Source of the DNA: Rebecca billardiae RCC1528
Taxonomy: Eukaryota; Haptophyta
Length of the DNA stretch: 64,000 nucleotides
Direction: 5' to 3'
Assembly: GCA_965240325.2 (NCBI GenBank)
Contig: OZ251228.1
Span: 1,798,001-1,862,000 of the forward strand
The position numbers and the translations under genes were made by a program. Every line of letters starts with the position of its first letter. The stretch's first letter is position 1. The notes below the pieces were generated by a model. It was not told the origin of the DNA, searched no databases, and saw only the letters and a program-made list of their open reading frames with translations. Positions 42,914-52,968 of this stretch are shown here, one piece after another.

Positions 42914-43520
42914 TGAGTCGATGGCGTCGTCGCGTGCCATCTGATGACCGTCAATGTGACGCCACTGCGCCAATGATCTGAGTCGCCCTTCGGCGTGACG
43001 CCCAACCTGTCGTCGTCATTGTCGGTCTGCTAACTCTCATGGCACCAGGCTTACTGATGCCGCGCCGCTTGCCCGCTTGCCGATAAAGATATGATGGCCT
43101 ACCGCGCAATTCACAAGAATCAAGGAACCCTTAGCTTATATTATAATTATAATATATATAGTATAATTATATATATATATATATATAATAGTATTCGACG
43201 ACGATGTCTGACGCCGCTACGGCCGACGGCGCTACCGCGGCTACGCGCCGACTCGGCGGGCGGCGCCGCGGCGCCGACGGCTGCCTGGCTGCTGGCACCC
43301 GCCTGTGACTGCGCACGGTGCTGTGTGGACGACGAGGCGCCGCGAGGATATGATTATAAACTCAGAGTGCCCACTGTGGCTGCACGCACAGTGCGCAGCA
43401 TCAAAGTTGCGCACGCAATGATGAAAGAAGTCGATCGATCATCGAACCTGGCCGTCCGGCGTCCGCGCACTCGTCATTCGAGGTCGGGAGCACACGAATC
43501 GCGGGACGGCGCGGAGGACG
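42914..43520. other. Convergent intergenic region with AT-rich island
   Basis: Between the phosphatase (+) and the F-box/RCC1 gene (-), which end toward each other. 43134-43193 is nearly pure A/T, with a long TA run. No gene is seen. Confidence 0.5.
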
Positions 43521-45083
43521 TCAGCGCATCGCACTGCAGAGCGGTGGCAGCTGCGGCACGCGCTTCGGCACGGCGCGATCCTGCCACTCGCCTGTGTCGC
43601 TGTCGTCGTCATCATACTCGATGAAGCCGACGCCGTTGCCAAGAGCGCCCGTCCTCATGCCGCACGCGTGCACGCCGCCGTCCGCCGTCACAAAGAGCGA
43701 GTGGTGTGCGCCGAGAACGCAGTCGATCACGCGCGCGTGCTGGAAAGCAGGGACGCGTTCGGGGAGCCACTGGAAAATGGGCTCCTCCCTCACGCCCAGC
43801 TGGGCGTCCGTGTTGTCCCCGAACGTGTGCACGCTGCCGTCCGCGCCCAGCACTGCGCTGCTGTGCCGGGTAGCGCATGCGCGCACGGCGCGCACGCCTG
43901 CCAGCGCATCGATTCGTTTGGGCGCGGGCAGGCGCTGCCGTGGCCGAGCTGACCAGTCGCCGTGCCCGAGCTGACCACTATTCCCGTAGCCGAATGAGTG
44001 CACGCCGCCGGTTGCGTCCACCACCAGGCTGTGGTCGCCGCCTGCGGCCACATGCGTGGAGCGCACGCCTGCGAGTGCCTCGATGCGCTTCGGCCTGGGC
44101 TGCCGCCAGTCGCGCGCGGCAAGCTCGGCCCCGTCGAACCCGAGCTGCCCGCGGAGGCCGTAGCCGCACGAGTAGACGTGGCCGGTGATCGAGAGCAGCA
44201 GCGTGTGAGAAGCGCCCGCCGCCACGCCCCCGACGCGCACGCCGTCCAGCGCCTCAATGCGCGCCGGCACGCGCCGATTCTTCCTGTTGCCGTGCCCGAG
44301 CTGGCCTTCCTCGTTCACGCCCCAGCTGTACACGGCCCCGGCAGCTGTGATGGCTGCGCTGTGGTCTTCACCGGCGGCGATGCCGACGCCAACCTCGTGA
44401 GCCAGCGTTCGCAGCGGCACGAAGGCATCACAGTCGCCGAGGGCGCCCAGCCCCAGCTCGCCGCCCGCATTCTCGCCGCACGCGTACACGGCCCCAGCGG
44501 CATCCAGCGCGAGCACGTGCGCGCGGCCGGCGGCCACCGCGCGCACGCGCACCGCGGAGAGCGAGGGCACGCGCGTCGGCACCCTCACGGGCTGGTGGTC
44601 GGCCCCGTCGGCAACGCCACGGCCATGCCCGAGCGCAGCAGGACACCGGGAGACCCATCCGTCTTCGAACACGAGATCCTCCCCGCACGTGTGCGCGCCG
44701 CCGTCGGCGTTGGCAAACACCGAGAAGACGAGCTCCCGCCCCTGAAAAAGACCGAGGAGCTGTCCGGTGCTGGCAGCCACCACGCTTGCATGGGCGCACG
44801 ACAGCTCGACGATGCGCTCGCGAGCAAGCAACTCCTCCACCCACGTGCGAGCACGGGCGGGCAGCGTGGCGGGCAGCGCTTGCTCATGCCCACGAGCACG
44901 CACGCGCGCGCGCAGCACATGCTCGAGTGGCGCGCCGCGGAAAGGGCGCGCGGCAGCATTCGCGGCGGCAAGATCATGTGCGCAGTCGAGGAAGCCGAGC
45001 ACGCGGCCGATGACCTCAGGCGGAATGTCCACCAGCCGCTCCGCCGCCGCCGAGCGCGCCCGCCCTCGCGTCGTCGGTGCCAT
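43521..45083 (-). CDS. F-box-like and RCC1-repeat protein
   Basis: A single-exon 520-residue protein. Residues about 16-50 (D-I-P-P-E-V-I-G-R-V-L-G-F-L-D) look like an F-box. From about 95 to the C-terminus there are six or seven RCC1 blades, each with an A-A-G-x-x-H-x/S-x-x-L-x core and a V-Y-x-C/W-G-x-N/G-x-x-G-Q-L-G loop. Examples are V-Y-S-W-G-V-N-E-E-G-Q-L-G-H-G and V-H-S-F-G-Y-G-N-S-G-Q-L-G-H-G. The likely role is substrate recognition in an SCF-type ubiquitin ligase or another scaffolding function. Guanine-exchange activity on Ran cannot be assumed from the fold. Confidence 0.8.
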   Translation of the reverse strand: MAPTTRGRARSAAAERLVDIPPEVIGRVLGFLDCAHDLAAANAAARPFRGAPLEHVLRARVRARGHEQALPATLPARARTWVEELLARERIVELSCAHASVVAASTGQLLGLFQGRELVFSVFANADGGAHTCGEDLVFEDGWVSRCPAALGHGRGVADGADHQPVRVPTRVPSLSAVRVRAVAAGRAHVLALDAAGAVYACGENAGGELGLGALGDCDAFVPLRTLAHEVGVGIAAGEDHSAAITAAGAVYSWGVNEEGQLGHGNRKNRRVPARIEALDGVRVGGVAAGASHTLLLSITGHVYSCGYGLRGQLGFDGAELAARDWRQPRPKRIEALAGVRSTHVAAGGDHSLVVDATGGVHSFGYGNSGQLGHGDWSARPRQRLPAPKRIDALAGVRAVRACATRHSSAVLGADGSVHTFGDNTDAQLGVREEPIFQWLPERVPAFQHARVIDCVLGAHHSLFVTADGGVHACGMRTGALGNGVGFIEYDDDDSDTGEWQDRAVPKRVPQLPPLCSAMR

Positions 45084-45450
45084 GGTCGACAGCGGGTTCT
45101 CGGAGCGTCCCGCTGCCGGAGTTCCCGAGCATCACCCGAGCCCGTTCGTTATCGGAAGGGGAATGCCAAGGACCACTGCAAGGGCGCGGCGGGTTTTCAC
45201 TTTTCAGTTTCCTGCCGTGGGACATCACGACGTCTTCCGAACTTCAGCGGCCGGGCGGCGCCGGGCGCGCGAATTTTTGCGTCATCCGTTTGCAAGAGGA
45301 CCATGGCTCGGTGACAGCGTGGCGACCGGTCGCTCGGCAAGGAAACCTGCCGTTCGGGAAAGAGCGCGACCGAGACTCGGCACCGACCGCAGCAGCGCTC
45401 CACCGCCAGGCCCACCTCCCCGCACGACCGCCTCTCTCCCACCAGCCACG
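45084..45450. promoter_or_regulatory. Divergent intergenic region
   Basis: 367 bp between the RCC1 gene (-) and the PRISE-type reductase (+). It includes a T-rich stretch near 45193-45215. No core promoter motif was recognised. Confidence 0.35.
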
Positions 45451-46644
45451 ATGACCGGCACCAGCTCCGACACGCACGGCGCGACGACGCAGCCCAAAAT
45501 CGCCCTCGTCGTGGGTAAAGGCGTCATTGGCCGCTCAATCATCGAGCACCTCGACGCCAAGCCCGACGAGTGGCGCGAGGTGATCGTGCTCGCCACGTCC
45601 GAGCCCAACTTTGCCACGCACGCGCGCACGATCAAGGTGGACCTCCTCGATGCGGAGAAGACGCAGAAGCAGCTCGCGGCGGGCCCGCTCGCCGAGGTCA
45701 CGCACGTGTTCTTCTGCGGGCTCGCCCCCGGCGGCACCGACGACACCGAGACGAACGTCGCGCTGCTGCGCAACGTGGTCGACGCGGTGGACGCGCACGC
45801 GCCCAAGTTGCAGCGCGTGCTGCTCAACACGGGCCTCAAGCGGTACGGCGTGCACCTGGGCAAGTTTAAGTCACCCGCGCGCGAGTCCGACCCGCGCACC
45901 AAGGAGAACACCATCTTCTACCACCAGCAGGCCGACTACCTCGCGCAGGCGGCGCAGGGCAAGCGGTGGGACTGGGTGGAGATGATCCCGGACGTGGTGT
46001 GCGGCTACGCCACGGGACAGATGAATCTCGCCGTAACGATCGCGGCGTACGCGGCGATCCAGAAGGAGTTGGGCAGACCGCTCACGTTCCCCGGCACACC
46101 GGACTGCTTCAACAAGCTCGCGCAGGTGTGCTACGCGCCGCACCTCGCGAAGGCATGCGAGTTTGCCGCGACGAGCGGCTCCAAGGGCGGCGAGGCGTAC
46201 AACGTGGTCAACGGCGACTTCTTCCGCTGGGAGACGGTGTTCCCGCAGTTCGCGGCGTACTTCGGGCTCGAGTTCGGTGGCGTCTCGACGCGCTCGCTCG
46301 CGGACGAGATGGCGGACAAGGCCAAGGTGTGGGACCGCATCGTCGCCAAGTACGGCCTGCAGCCGATCCCGCTCGACAAGCTGGCCTCGTGGCGCTTTGC
46401 AGACTGGATCTTCTCGTGCGAGTACGACGTGATGTCGGACACGACGAAGCTGCGCCAGGCGGGCTTCGCCGAGACGGTGGACTCCGAGGCGATGTTTGCG
46501 CGCATGTTCGATGACTTCAAGGTGATGCGCGTTCTCCCCGACTTCAATGATGCCACGCAGCGCGGGCTTGATTGTAAGTCAGCAGTGAGCTACAAGACGA
46601 CGGTTTCGACGGTTGAGACGGTCGAGACCGGTGCCGGCCGGTGA
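45451..46644 (+). CDS. PRISE-type short-chain reductase (progesterone 5-beta-reductase/iridoid synthase-like)
   Basis: A single-exon 397-residue protein. The N-terminal Rossmann motif is V-V-G-K-G-V-I-G-R-S-I (20-30). L-N-T-G-L-K-R-Y-G (125-133) carries the lysine (K130) that replaces the usual SDR catalytic pattern, and T-I-F-Y-H-Q-Q-A-D-Y-L (154-164) carries the catalytic tyrosine candidate. M-I-P-D-V-V-C-G-Y-A and Y-N-V-V-N-G-D-F-F-R-W match the conserved P-x-x-I-x-G and N-x-x-D-G-D-x-F-x-W segments of this atypical SDR family. Such enzymes reduce activated enones with NADPH; in algae the substrate is unknown. The last 25 residues are Thr/Val/Glu repeats of low complexity, so the family-like part ends near residue 372. 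Confidence 0.8.
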   Translation: MTGTSSDTHGATTQPKIALVVGKGVIGRSIIEHLDAKPDEWREVIVLATSEPNFATHARTIKVDLLDAEKTQKQLAAGPLAEVTHVFFCGLAPGGTDDTETNVALLRNVVDAVDAHAPKLQRVLLNTGLKRYGVHLGKFKSPARESDPRTKENTIFYHQQADYLAQAAQGKRWDWVEMIPDVVCGYATGQMNLAVTIAAYAAIQKELGRPLTFPGTPDCFNKLAQVCYAPHLAKACEFAATSGSKGGEAYNVVNGDFFRWETVFPQFAAYFGLEFGGVSTRSLADEMADKAKVWDRIVAKYGLQPIPLDKLASWRFADWIFSCEYDVMSDTTKLRQAGFAETVDSEAMFARMFDDFKVMRVLPDFNDATQRGLDCKSAVSYKTTVSTVETVETGAGR

Positions 46645-46740
46645 TTCCCTGCGCCCGCCGAGCACTGATGATGAGCAGCAGATGACTCGGGGCGCCACTG
46701 CATGGCCATGCTTGGCTTATAGTGAGTGGCAGCTCGATCA

Positions 46741-47512
<772 letters not shown>

Positions 47513-48265
47513 GGCAGCGCCACTGACGTACTCGAGTAAACTACTACGGGCCGACATGAAAAGTTCGGGCATATCGTGGGCTGAGTTATTGCCACCTGTG
47601 ACCTGACCAAAGTGGCGCTGGCTGCGCAGCCAGCTGATGATGCACTGCGCAGTCAATAGTCATACGTACAGCACACTGCACACGTGGGTGCCAGAATGGT
47701 GATGGAGACCCGAACCCGCGCGATGAGCACTCTGACCCTCTCGAGCGTGCCAGCCGCCCCAGCGCCGAGGAGGCCCTGCCCGATGCGGACAATTGTGGTG
47801 GCCCACATGGGCTGGGGAGGCCTGGGACTCCGTGCATGCTCAAAGCAGCAGGGAGTTTATAAGTAGTAATGTTGATGAGCACTACCCTGCTGCGGTGTGT
47901 GTGCATAATATATATACGACACACACACACATATATGTGTGTGTGTGCATACACACATATCAGATATGTGTGTGTGTAGTCGTGATGACTAGCTTATGTG
48001 GCTGCTCATCATGATGATCATTGTCAGATCGATCGACATACATCAGCAGGGCTCATCGCGGACCTGATCTGCGTGACAGATAGCTTATATATATATTATT
48101 CGATGTCGAGTCAGTGGCGGCTGCGCGAGCTCGTTTCCGGGCCAATTCGTCGTCGCAGAGTAGTCGCGCTTCAACCCCTAATGTCTGATCGCGTCACGGC
48201 ACCGCTCACGCGCATGCATGAGAGGAATCGTCATGCCATTCATGGCGGCCAGTCAGCAATTATAA
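47513..48265. other. Convergent intergenic region, no gene seen
   Basis: Follows the microsatellite cluster and lies 3' to the glycosyltransferase-like gene. 47920-47977 contains alternating CA and TG runs around ATAT that can pair as hairpins. No coding or RNA gene was recognised. Confidence 0.45.
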
Positions 48266-50190
48266 CTATACAGCATTACTGGCTTGACTCCTTGAGTGGC
48301 TTCGGGCTTCGGCGGAGCAGAGGCGTCTGCCGACGACGACGCCTGGCTTCTCGCACGCCCTGCACACAAATATGTAGTACTCACCGTACCGTGCGCGATG
48401 GCGTGGAAATTTGACGCCCTTGTCGCTAGAAGCCTTGGCGAGGATGGCCTCCATACACCTGGCATTGGCTGCCCAGGTGTGCTGGCACTTGCGCCGCATG
48501 CCGGTGGGCACTGCGTCGCCCAGGGTAGTGTTGGACCTGCCGAGACTCGCCGCCGCGTTGGCGCTCCAGCTCGCCGACTTCTGCAGGTGCTGCACGCACT
48601 GCCGGCTGTGCTCGCCCGCGATGGTGCTGTTGCACTGCCGGCTGTGCTCGCCCGCGATGGTGCTGTTGCACGACTGGGTGGTCGCGCTGAACTTCCACGG
48701 GTCATTAGTGTAGTGCGCCACGCGATAGGTGCCTGAGTGGTTGGTTGCGTTGTGCGCTGTGGTGCCGGGCAGGTATGGCAGGTGGTTGAAGTCGACGCCA
48801 CGCATGCCCCCGCGGTGGACGCGGAACATGTGGAAGAAGAAGCCTGCGTGCCACGCGGAGATGGGCGTGCGAGTGTGCAGGCAGGGGTGGGTGACGCTCT
48901 GGTCAGCCGCCCGCCAGCCGCGCGATGAGGCGTACAGCCACATGCTCAGCAGCCAGGGGCCAGCGGCCTCGGGGGCTGGCGAGGAGGGCTGGTTCCTCTG
49001 CGCCGCGGCCACTGGTCTCGTTTCTCGCGTATCCCCCCCCCCCCCCCCCCCCGCGCGCGCGCGCGCGCGCGCGGCGGACCCTGGTCGATGTCGCCCCCGA
49101 CGAAGTTCCACTTGTTGTGCTCGATCACGTAGGCGCGGGTCGTGGGGTGCTTGCCCCACTCACTGATCCACACGCTGTCGTTGGCGGGGATCACGTCCCG
49201 TGGCCGGCCCACGAGGTCCCAGCCGTGCGTCTTGTTCCAGGACGAACGCACGCGGCGCATGAGCTCCACGCCCTCCCTGTAGAGCTGCACGTCAGGCCTG
49301 CCAGCCAGCGCGTGTCCAGGGGACAATGGGGTGGGTGCAGATGGCAAGTGGCGGGAGGGTGGGGGTGGGTGGGTGGGTGGGTGGGGGGGTGGGGGTGAGT
49401 GGGGGTGGGGGGGGGGGGGAAGATATTGGCGGAGACAAGGGAGAGAGAGGCAGGGGTATGGGCCGCGGGCGCGGGACACAGCGTGGGCGGGGTCGAGCGC
49501 GCGGGCAGCAGCCGACGCGCAGCTGTCGCTGGCTCGCATCACTGGCTCCGTGGCTCGCGCCGCCCACGGGGGGGGGAGGCACGCCCTCGGGCATCTCTTG
49601 CCCTCACGCGCGTGGCACCTTGACCGCGCTCACTACCTGAGAATCATGAATGCTGCGTTCACAGGGGCCGTGTGGTCAGGCTTGGACACCAGGTCCGCGC
49701 CGTGCGCGCGGATGCGCGCAAACATGTCCAGCCACGCGTGGGCCACGCGGAACTGCTCGCTCTGCGCCTGCAGTGAGGGCAGGAAGGGGTCCAAGTCCAT
49801 GTCCATGAGTGTCACAAATTCGCTGTCCGTGATGCCCATCGCGGCCCACTTGAGCAGGGTGATGGACATGAGGGACTTGGGCTTCCGGGCTACCAGTAGC
49901 GGCGTCATGTTGGCCAGCTCAGGGGGCATCTCGGGGTGGCCCCGCACGGTCACACCGGCAGCCGTGGTGTGCTCGCCATCAGCTGTGCACTGCGAGAAGA
50001 CGTCCATGACCACCGGTCGGTGGGACACCTTCCCGATCACCGCGCCCAGGTCGTGCGCCTGCTGCATCCACCAGTAGACGATGCACGGGGGGACACGCTT
50101 CACCTGACCGTGTTCGCGTAAGTCGCTGCACGGGTATAGGGCAAGCAGAAAGAGGCTCAGCAGGAAGCGGGGCTCAGCGTCGCCGCCCAT
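48266..50190 (-). CDS. Glycosyltransferase-like ER/Golgi protein
   Basis: Three exons (50190-49637, 49297-49080, 48975-48266) give 493 residues; the introns are 339 and 104 nt. Residues 1-24 are a signal peptide or signal anchor. T-L-M-D-M-D-L-D-P-F (about 130-139) is a D-x-D-type metal and nucleotide-sugar motif preceded by a G-I-T-D-S-E-F-V strand, which is why I call it glycosyltransferase-like. Later parts contain W-I-S-E-W-G-K-H-P and W-N-F-V-G-G-D-I-D-Q. The C-terminal third has several N-x-S/T sequons and a perfect duplicated 12-residue unit C-N-S-T-I-A-G-E-H-S-R-Q. A strong donor at 48384 could divert the last 30 codons into another frame. The CAZy family cannot be assigned by eye. 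Confidence 0.6.
48599..48670 (-). repeat. 36-bp coding direct duplication
   Basis: Two identical 36-bp units (48599-48634 and 48635-48670) inside the glycosyltransferase-like gene. Each encodes one N-S-T sequon and one cysteine. Confidence 0.9.
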
Positions 50191-50216
50191 CGTGATCGTG
50201 CCGCTGGTCCACAAGT

Positions 50217-50226
50217 GTATATATAC
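50217..50226 (-). promoter_or_regulatory. TATA-like element upstream of glycosyltransferase-like gene
   Basis: TATATATA lies 27-36 bp upstream of the start ATG on the minus strand, in otherwise GC-rich sequence. If used, the 5' UTR would be very short. Confidence 0.3.
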
Positions 50227-50600
50227 TATGGCAGCAGACGGGCGGGGCCGCGGGGCGTGTCTGTGGGAGGCTTAGCTAGCGCGTGCACGATGGCGCCGCA
50301 ATCAAGGCGAGATGCTTCCACTCCGGCTCCCCCCGACTCCTCTGGTACCGTATTGGCAAATAGGACATTGTTCGCGAGCGCGATCTCCAATCTTCGTATG
50401 TGGGAAACCGTGTACTTTCATACATACAAACCGTCCGCGCCTAGGACAACCTACAATAATGTGTGGAGAAGTACTCGGCGTCGCTCGGATATAATAAATT
50501 CCCCTGTACAGTATAATGGGCTCGGGGTAACCCCCAGTGAGGGGAACGCCCCTGAAGATTATGATATGATGATGGGTGCTGATACAAAAATGAGCGATCA

Positions 50601-50602
<2 letters not shown>

Positions 50603-50643
<41 letters not shown>
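50603..50643. repeat. (TA)n microsatellite
   Basis: About twenty uninterrupted TA units. Confidence 0.97.
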
Positions 50644-50646
<3 letters not shown>

Positions 50647-50766
50647 GGGCCGTTATTTGGATGGATATTGGTTAAAGTTACCAGCAGAAAGGACCTGCAG
50701 GATCTTCCGCATCGGCCCTGCTTGCTCTAATTGCTTGCTCGTCATCAACGCACAGTGCCTCTTTGC

Positions 50767-51118
50767 TCGTCGCCCCGCGACACGGAGTCTTACGCCGCTC
50801 GCACTCAGCACGCTCGTGCTCACTACACGCTCTACGCACGCTGCCGCTCGCCGCCGCTCGCCCGCGCAGGGGCGTGCTCGCGCCCGCGCCGCTCGACAGC
50901 AGGCGAGCAGCGCCTGCCGCCCGCGCGCTCATCGGCAGCACGGCGCGCTCCTGCCGCGTCGGCTCGCTCCGCCGCCGTTGCCCCGCGGCACGGGGGCTAC
51001 GCCGCCCGCACTCGGCGCGCTCGTGCTCGCTATAGCCTACGCCGCCGCCGCTCGCCGCCGCTTGCCACGGTCCGCCCTTGCAGGGGCGAGCTCGCGCCCG
51101 CGCCGCGCGACAGTACAG
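50767..51118 (+). repeat. Imperfect ~208-bp tandem duplication upstream of GT47 gene
   Basis: The block GCACTC(A/G)GC(A/G)CGCTCGTGCTC occurs at about 50801 and 51009. It is followed in both by similar CTACGC...GCCGCTCGCCGCCGCT and GCAGGGGCG(T/A)GCTCGCGCCCG segments. The second unit ends 20 bp before the start codon. Confidence 0.7.
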
Positions 51119-51139
51119 TACGCGGGCTACTGCGTCACG

Positions 51140-52882
51140 ATGGCGGCGGCCTCGCGCGGACGCGGCCTCATCGCGCTCGCCCTGGCCGCGGCGCACCCGC
51201 GCGCGGCGAGCGCGCTGGCGACGCGCGAGGAGGCGCTCTCCTTCTTCATGTACACCGAGCGCGCGCTCAACCACGCGTACCTCCTCGCGTGCCCGCGCGC
51301 GCCCTCGCTGGTCGAGTCGGCGTGGGTGGGCGAGCGGCTGAACGAGGTGCACGTGCACGGCGCGCTGGCGCAGCACCCGCTGCGCGTGCGCAACGCGAGC
51401 CGCGCGGCGCTGTTCTACGTGCCCATCATGCAGGAGCTCTCGTGGCGCGTGGGCGCTAACTGCACCGGCGAGAGCCACGCCGACCGGATGCGCGCGGCGG
51501 CGCGCGCGCTCGCGCAGCAGCCGCCGTTCGCGGCCTCGCTCGGCCGCGACCACTTCTGGGCGTCGTCCATGTCGGAGGACGACGGCGTGCTCGAGCAGCA
51601 CCTGATGCTCGCGCTCACGCGCCTCCTCGCCGAGACTACCGTCGGGCGGCACAAGTTCTTCACCCTCTACCCGTCGCCCAGCAAGAACCCGCAGCGAGTG
51701 GAGGTGCGATACCGCTCGGTGGTGGGGCGCTGCACCTTCGAGCTGGGGCACCAGCCCAACCAGGAGGCGCTGCGCGAGTACGCGCGGCACGCGGCGGGCG
51801 CGGCCGGGCTCGGGCCGCGCCCGAGCGCCGCCGCGCGCGAGGCGGCCGAGCTCGAGCACGGCCACGCCGCCCCGCGCCCCACCCTGCTGTACTGGGCAGG
51901 CTCTTTGGACGTGTGCTGCACCGGCAACGGCGCGCGCTGCGCGCTGGGCGAGCTGCTGCTGCTCGCGGCGCGCGGCGCGGCGGAGGCGCGGGGCGTGCGC
52001 ATGCACGTGACGGTGCGGCCCGAAGCGCTCGACCGGCTGCGCAACGCGAGCCGCGCGCCCGACGCCGCGCTCGGCGGCGCGAGCACGCCCAGCACGCCCG
52101 CGTGGCGGCTGCCGCGCTCGCAGCGGCCGTCGCGCGATTGGAGCCCGTGTCTGCTCTCTGTGGCGAGGGAGCTGGCGAAGGAGCGCGGCGGCTCGAAGCT
52201 CGACGCGCTGCGCGCGCTCGAGGCGGACTCGCGCCCGCCGCCCGGCGTGAGCGCGTACGCGCGCATGGGCCGCGAGATGGCGCGCGCCACCTTCTGCCTG
52301 ATCCCGCCGGGCGACACGTGCGTCACCTCGCGGCTGCTGTCCGCGCTGGCGGCGGGCTGCGTGCCAGTGGTGCTGTGCGACGAGTTGGAGGGGCCGTACG
52401 GCGCGCCGTTCAAGCCGGAGCTGGTGCAGGCGATGCCGTGGCTCGCGCGCCTGCCGTACGAGCGCTTCGTGCTGTACGTGCGCAGCGAGCCCTTCATCCG
52501 GCGCCCCGCGCGCGCGCTCGAGGCGGTGCAGCGGGTGAGCGGCGCGCAGCTCGCGGAGATGCAGCAAGCGCTGCGCGCCACAAGACCGCACGTGCTGCTG
52601 CAGGTGGCGGGCGCGGCGCCCAAGGCGGGCACGCGCTTGCTCGAGCGCGTGGCGTACTGCATCCACATGAACCGGAAGAACAAGGTGCTGCCGAACGGCC
52701 TCGCGGCCCAGAGCCTCCGGGAGCAGGAGGCCGAGGAGGCGAGCAGGCAGAGAGCCGGGGCGCGGGCGAGGGCGCGGGCGGCGGCGAAGGCGAGTAAAGC
52801 GGCGAGGGCGATCAACGCGACGGCAGCGGCGAAGGCGAAGGTGGCGGCAGCGGAGGCGGCGAAGGCGACGACTGCCGCGTAG
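51140..52882 (+). CDS. Exostosin-like glycosyltransferase (GT47)
   Basis: A single-exon 580-residue protein. The first ATG that begins protein-like sequence was used, because the open frame upstream translates the GC-rich tandem duplication. The N-terminal ~22 residues form a signal peptide. Y-T-E-R-A-L-N-H-A-Y and A-A-L-F-Y-V-P-I-M fit the exostosin N-terminal half. F-C-L-I-P-P-G-D-T-C-V-T-S-R-L-L near residue 388 and A-A-G-C-V-P-V-V-L-C-D are the hallmark C-terminal exostosin motifs (usual form C-L-x-P-x-G-D-x-x-x-S-x-R-x-x-x-A-x-x-x-G-C-I-P-V). The last ~70 residues are an Ala/Lys/Arg-rich tail. It is a Golgi enzyme of polysaccharide or glycoprotein synthesis; donor and acceptor are unknown. 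Confidence 0.8.
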   Translation: MAAASRGRGLIALALAAAHPRAASALATREEALSFFMYTERALNHAYLLACPRAPSLVESAWVGERLNEVHVHGALAQHPLRVRNASRAALFYVPIMQELSWRVGANCTGESHADRMRAAARALAQQPPFAASLGRDHFWASSMSEDDGVLEQHLMLALTRLLAETTVGRHKFFTLYPSPSKNPQRVEVRYRSVVGRCTFELGHQPNQEALREYARHAAGAAGLGPRPSAAAREAAELEHGHAAPRPTLLYWAGSLDVCCTGNGARCALGELLLLAARGAAEARGVRMHVTVRPEALDRLRNASRAPDAALGGASTPSTPAWRLPRSQRPSRDWSPCLLSVARELAKERGGSKLDALRALEADSRPPPGVSAYARMGREMARATFCLIPPGDTCVTSRLLSALAAGCVPVVLCDELEGPYGAPFKPELVQAMPWLARLPYERFVLYVRSEPFIRRPARALEAVQRVSGAQLAEMQQALRATRPHVLLQVAGAAPKAGTRLLERVAYCIHMNRKNKVLPNGLAAQSLREQEAEEASRQRAGARARARAAAKASKAARAINATAAAKAKVAAAEAAKATTAA

Positions 52883-52933
52883 CCTGCTGGCCGTCGCGTC
52901 AAGTTGAAAGTATTGCTCGTCTCATCCGCACTA

Positions 52934-52968
52934 CAGTTTACTATAAGAATAAGAGACGCACACAGCTC
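52934..52968 (-). repeat. Dispersed 3'-flank repeat, copy 2 (inverted)
   Basis: The reverse complement contains GAGCTGTGTGCGTCTCTTAT followed by TCTTA, then TAGTAAACTG, matching 17213-17245 apart from a 2-bp insertion. It lies 51 bp after the GT47 stop but in the opposite orientation. Confidence 0.7.

Larger units (their letters stand above)
50227..51139. other. Divergent intergenic region
   Basis: Between two divergent glycosyltransferase-type genes. It contains a TA microsatellite at 50603-50643 and an imperfect ~208-bp tandem duplication (50767-51118). A frame starting at 50290 runs into the TA repeat and is not convincing. Confidence 0.45.

Noticed and set aside
50290-50730. Plus-strand frame upstream of the GT47 gene
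   Set aside because: It runs into the TA microsatellite and has no recognisable domain.
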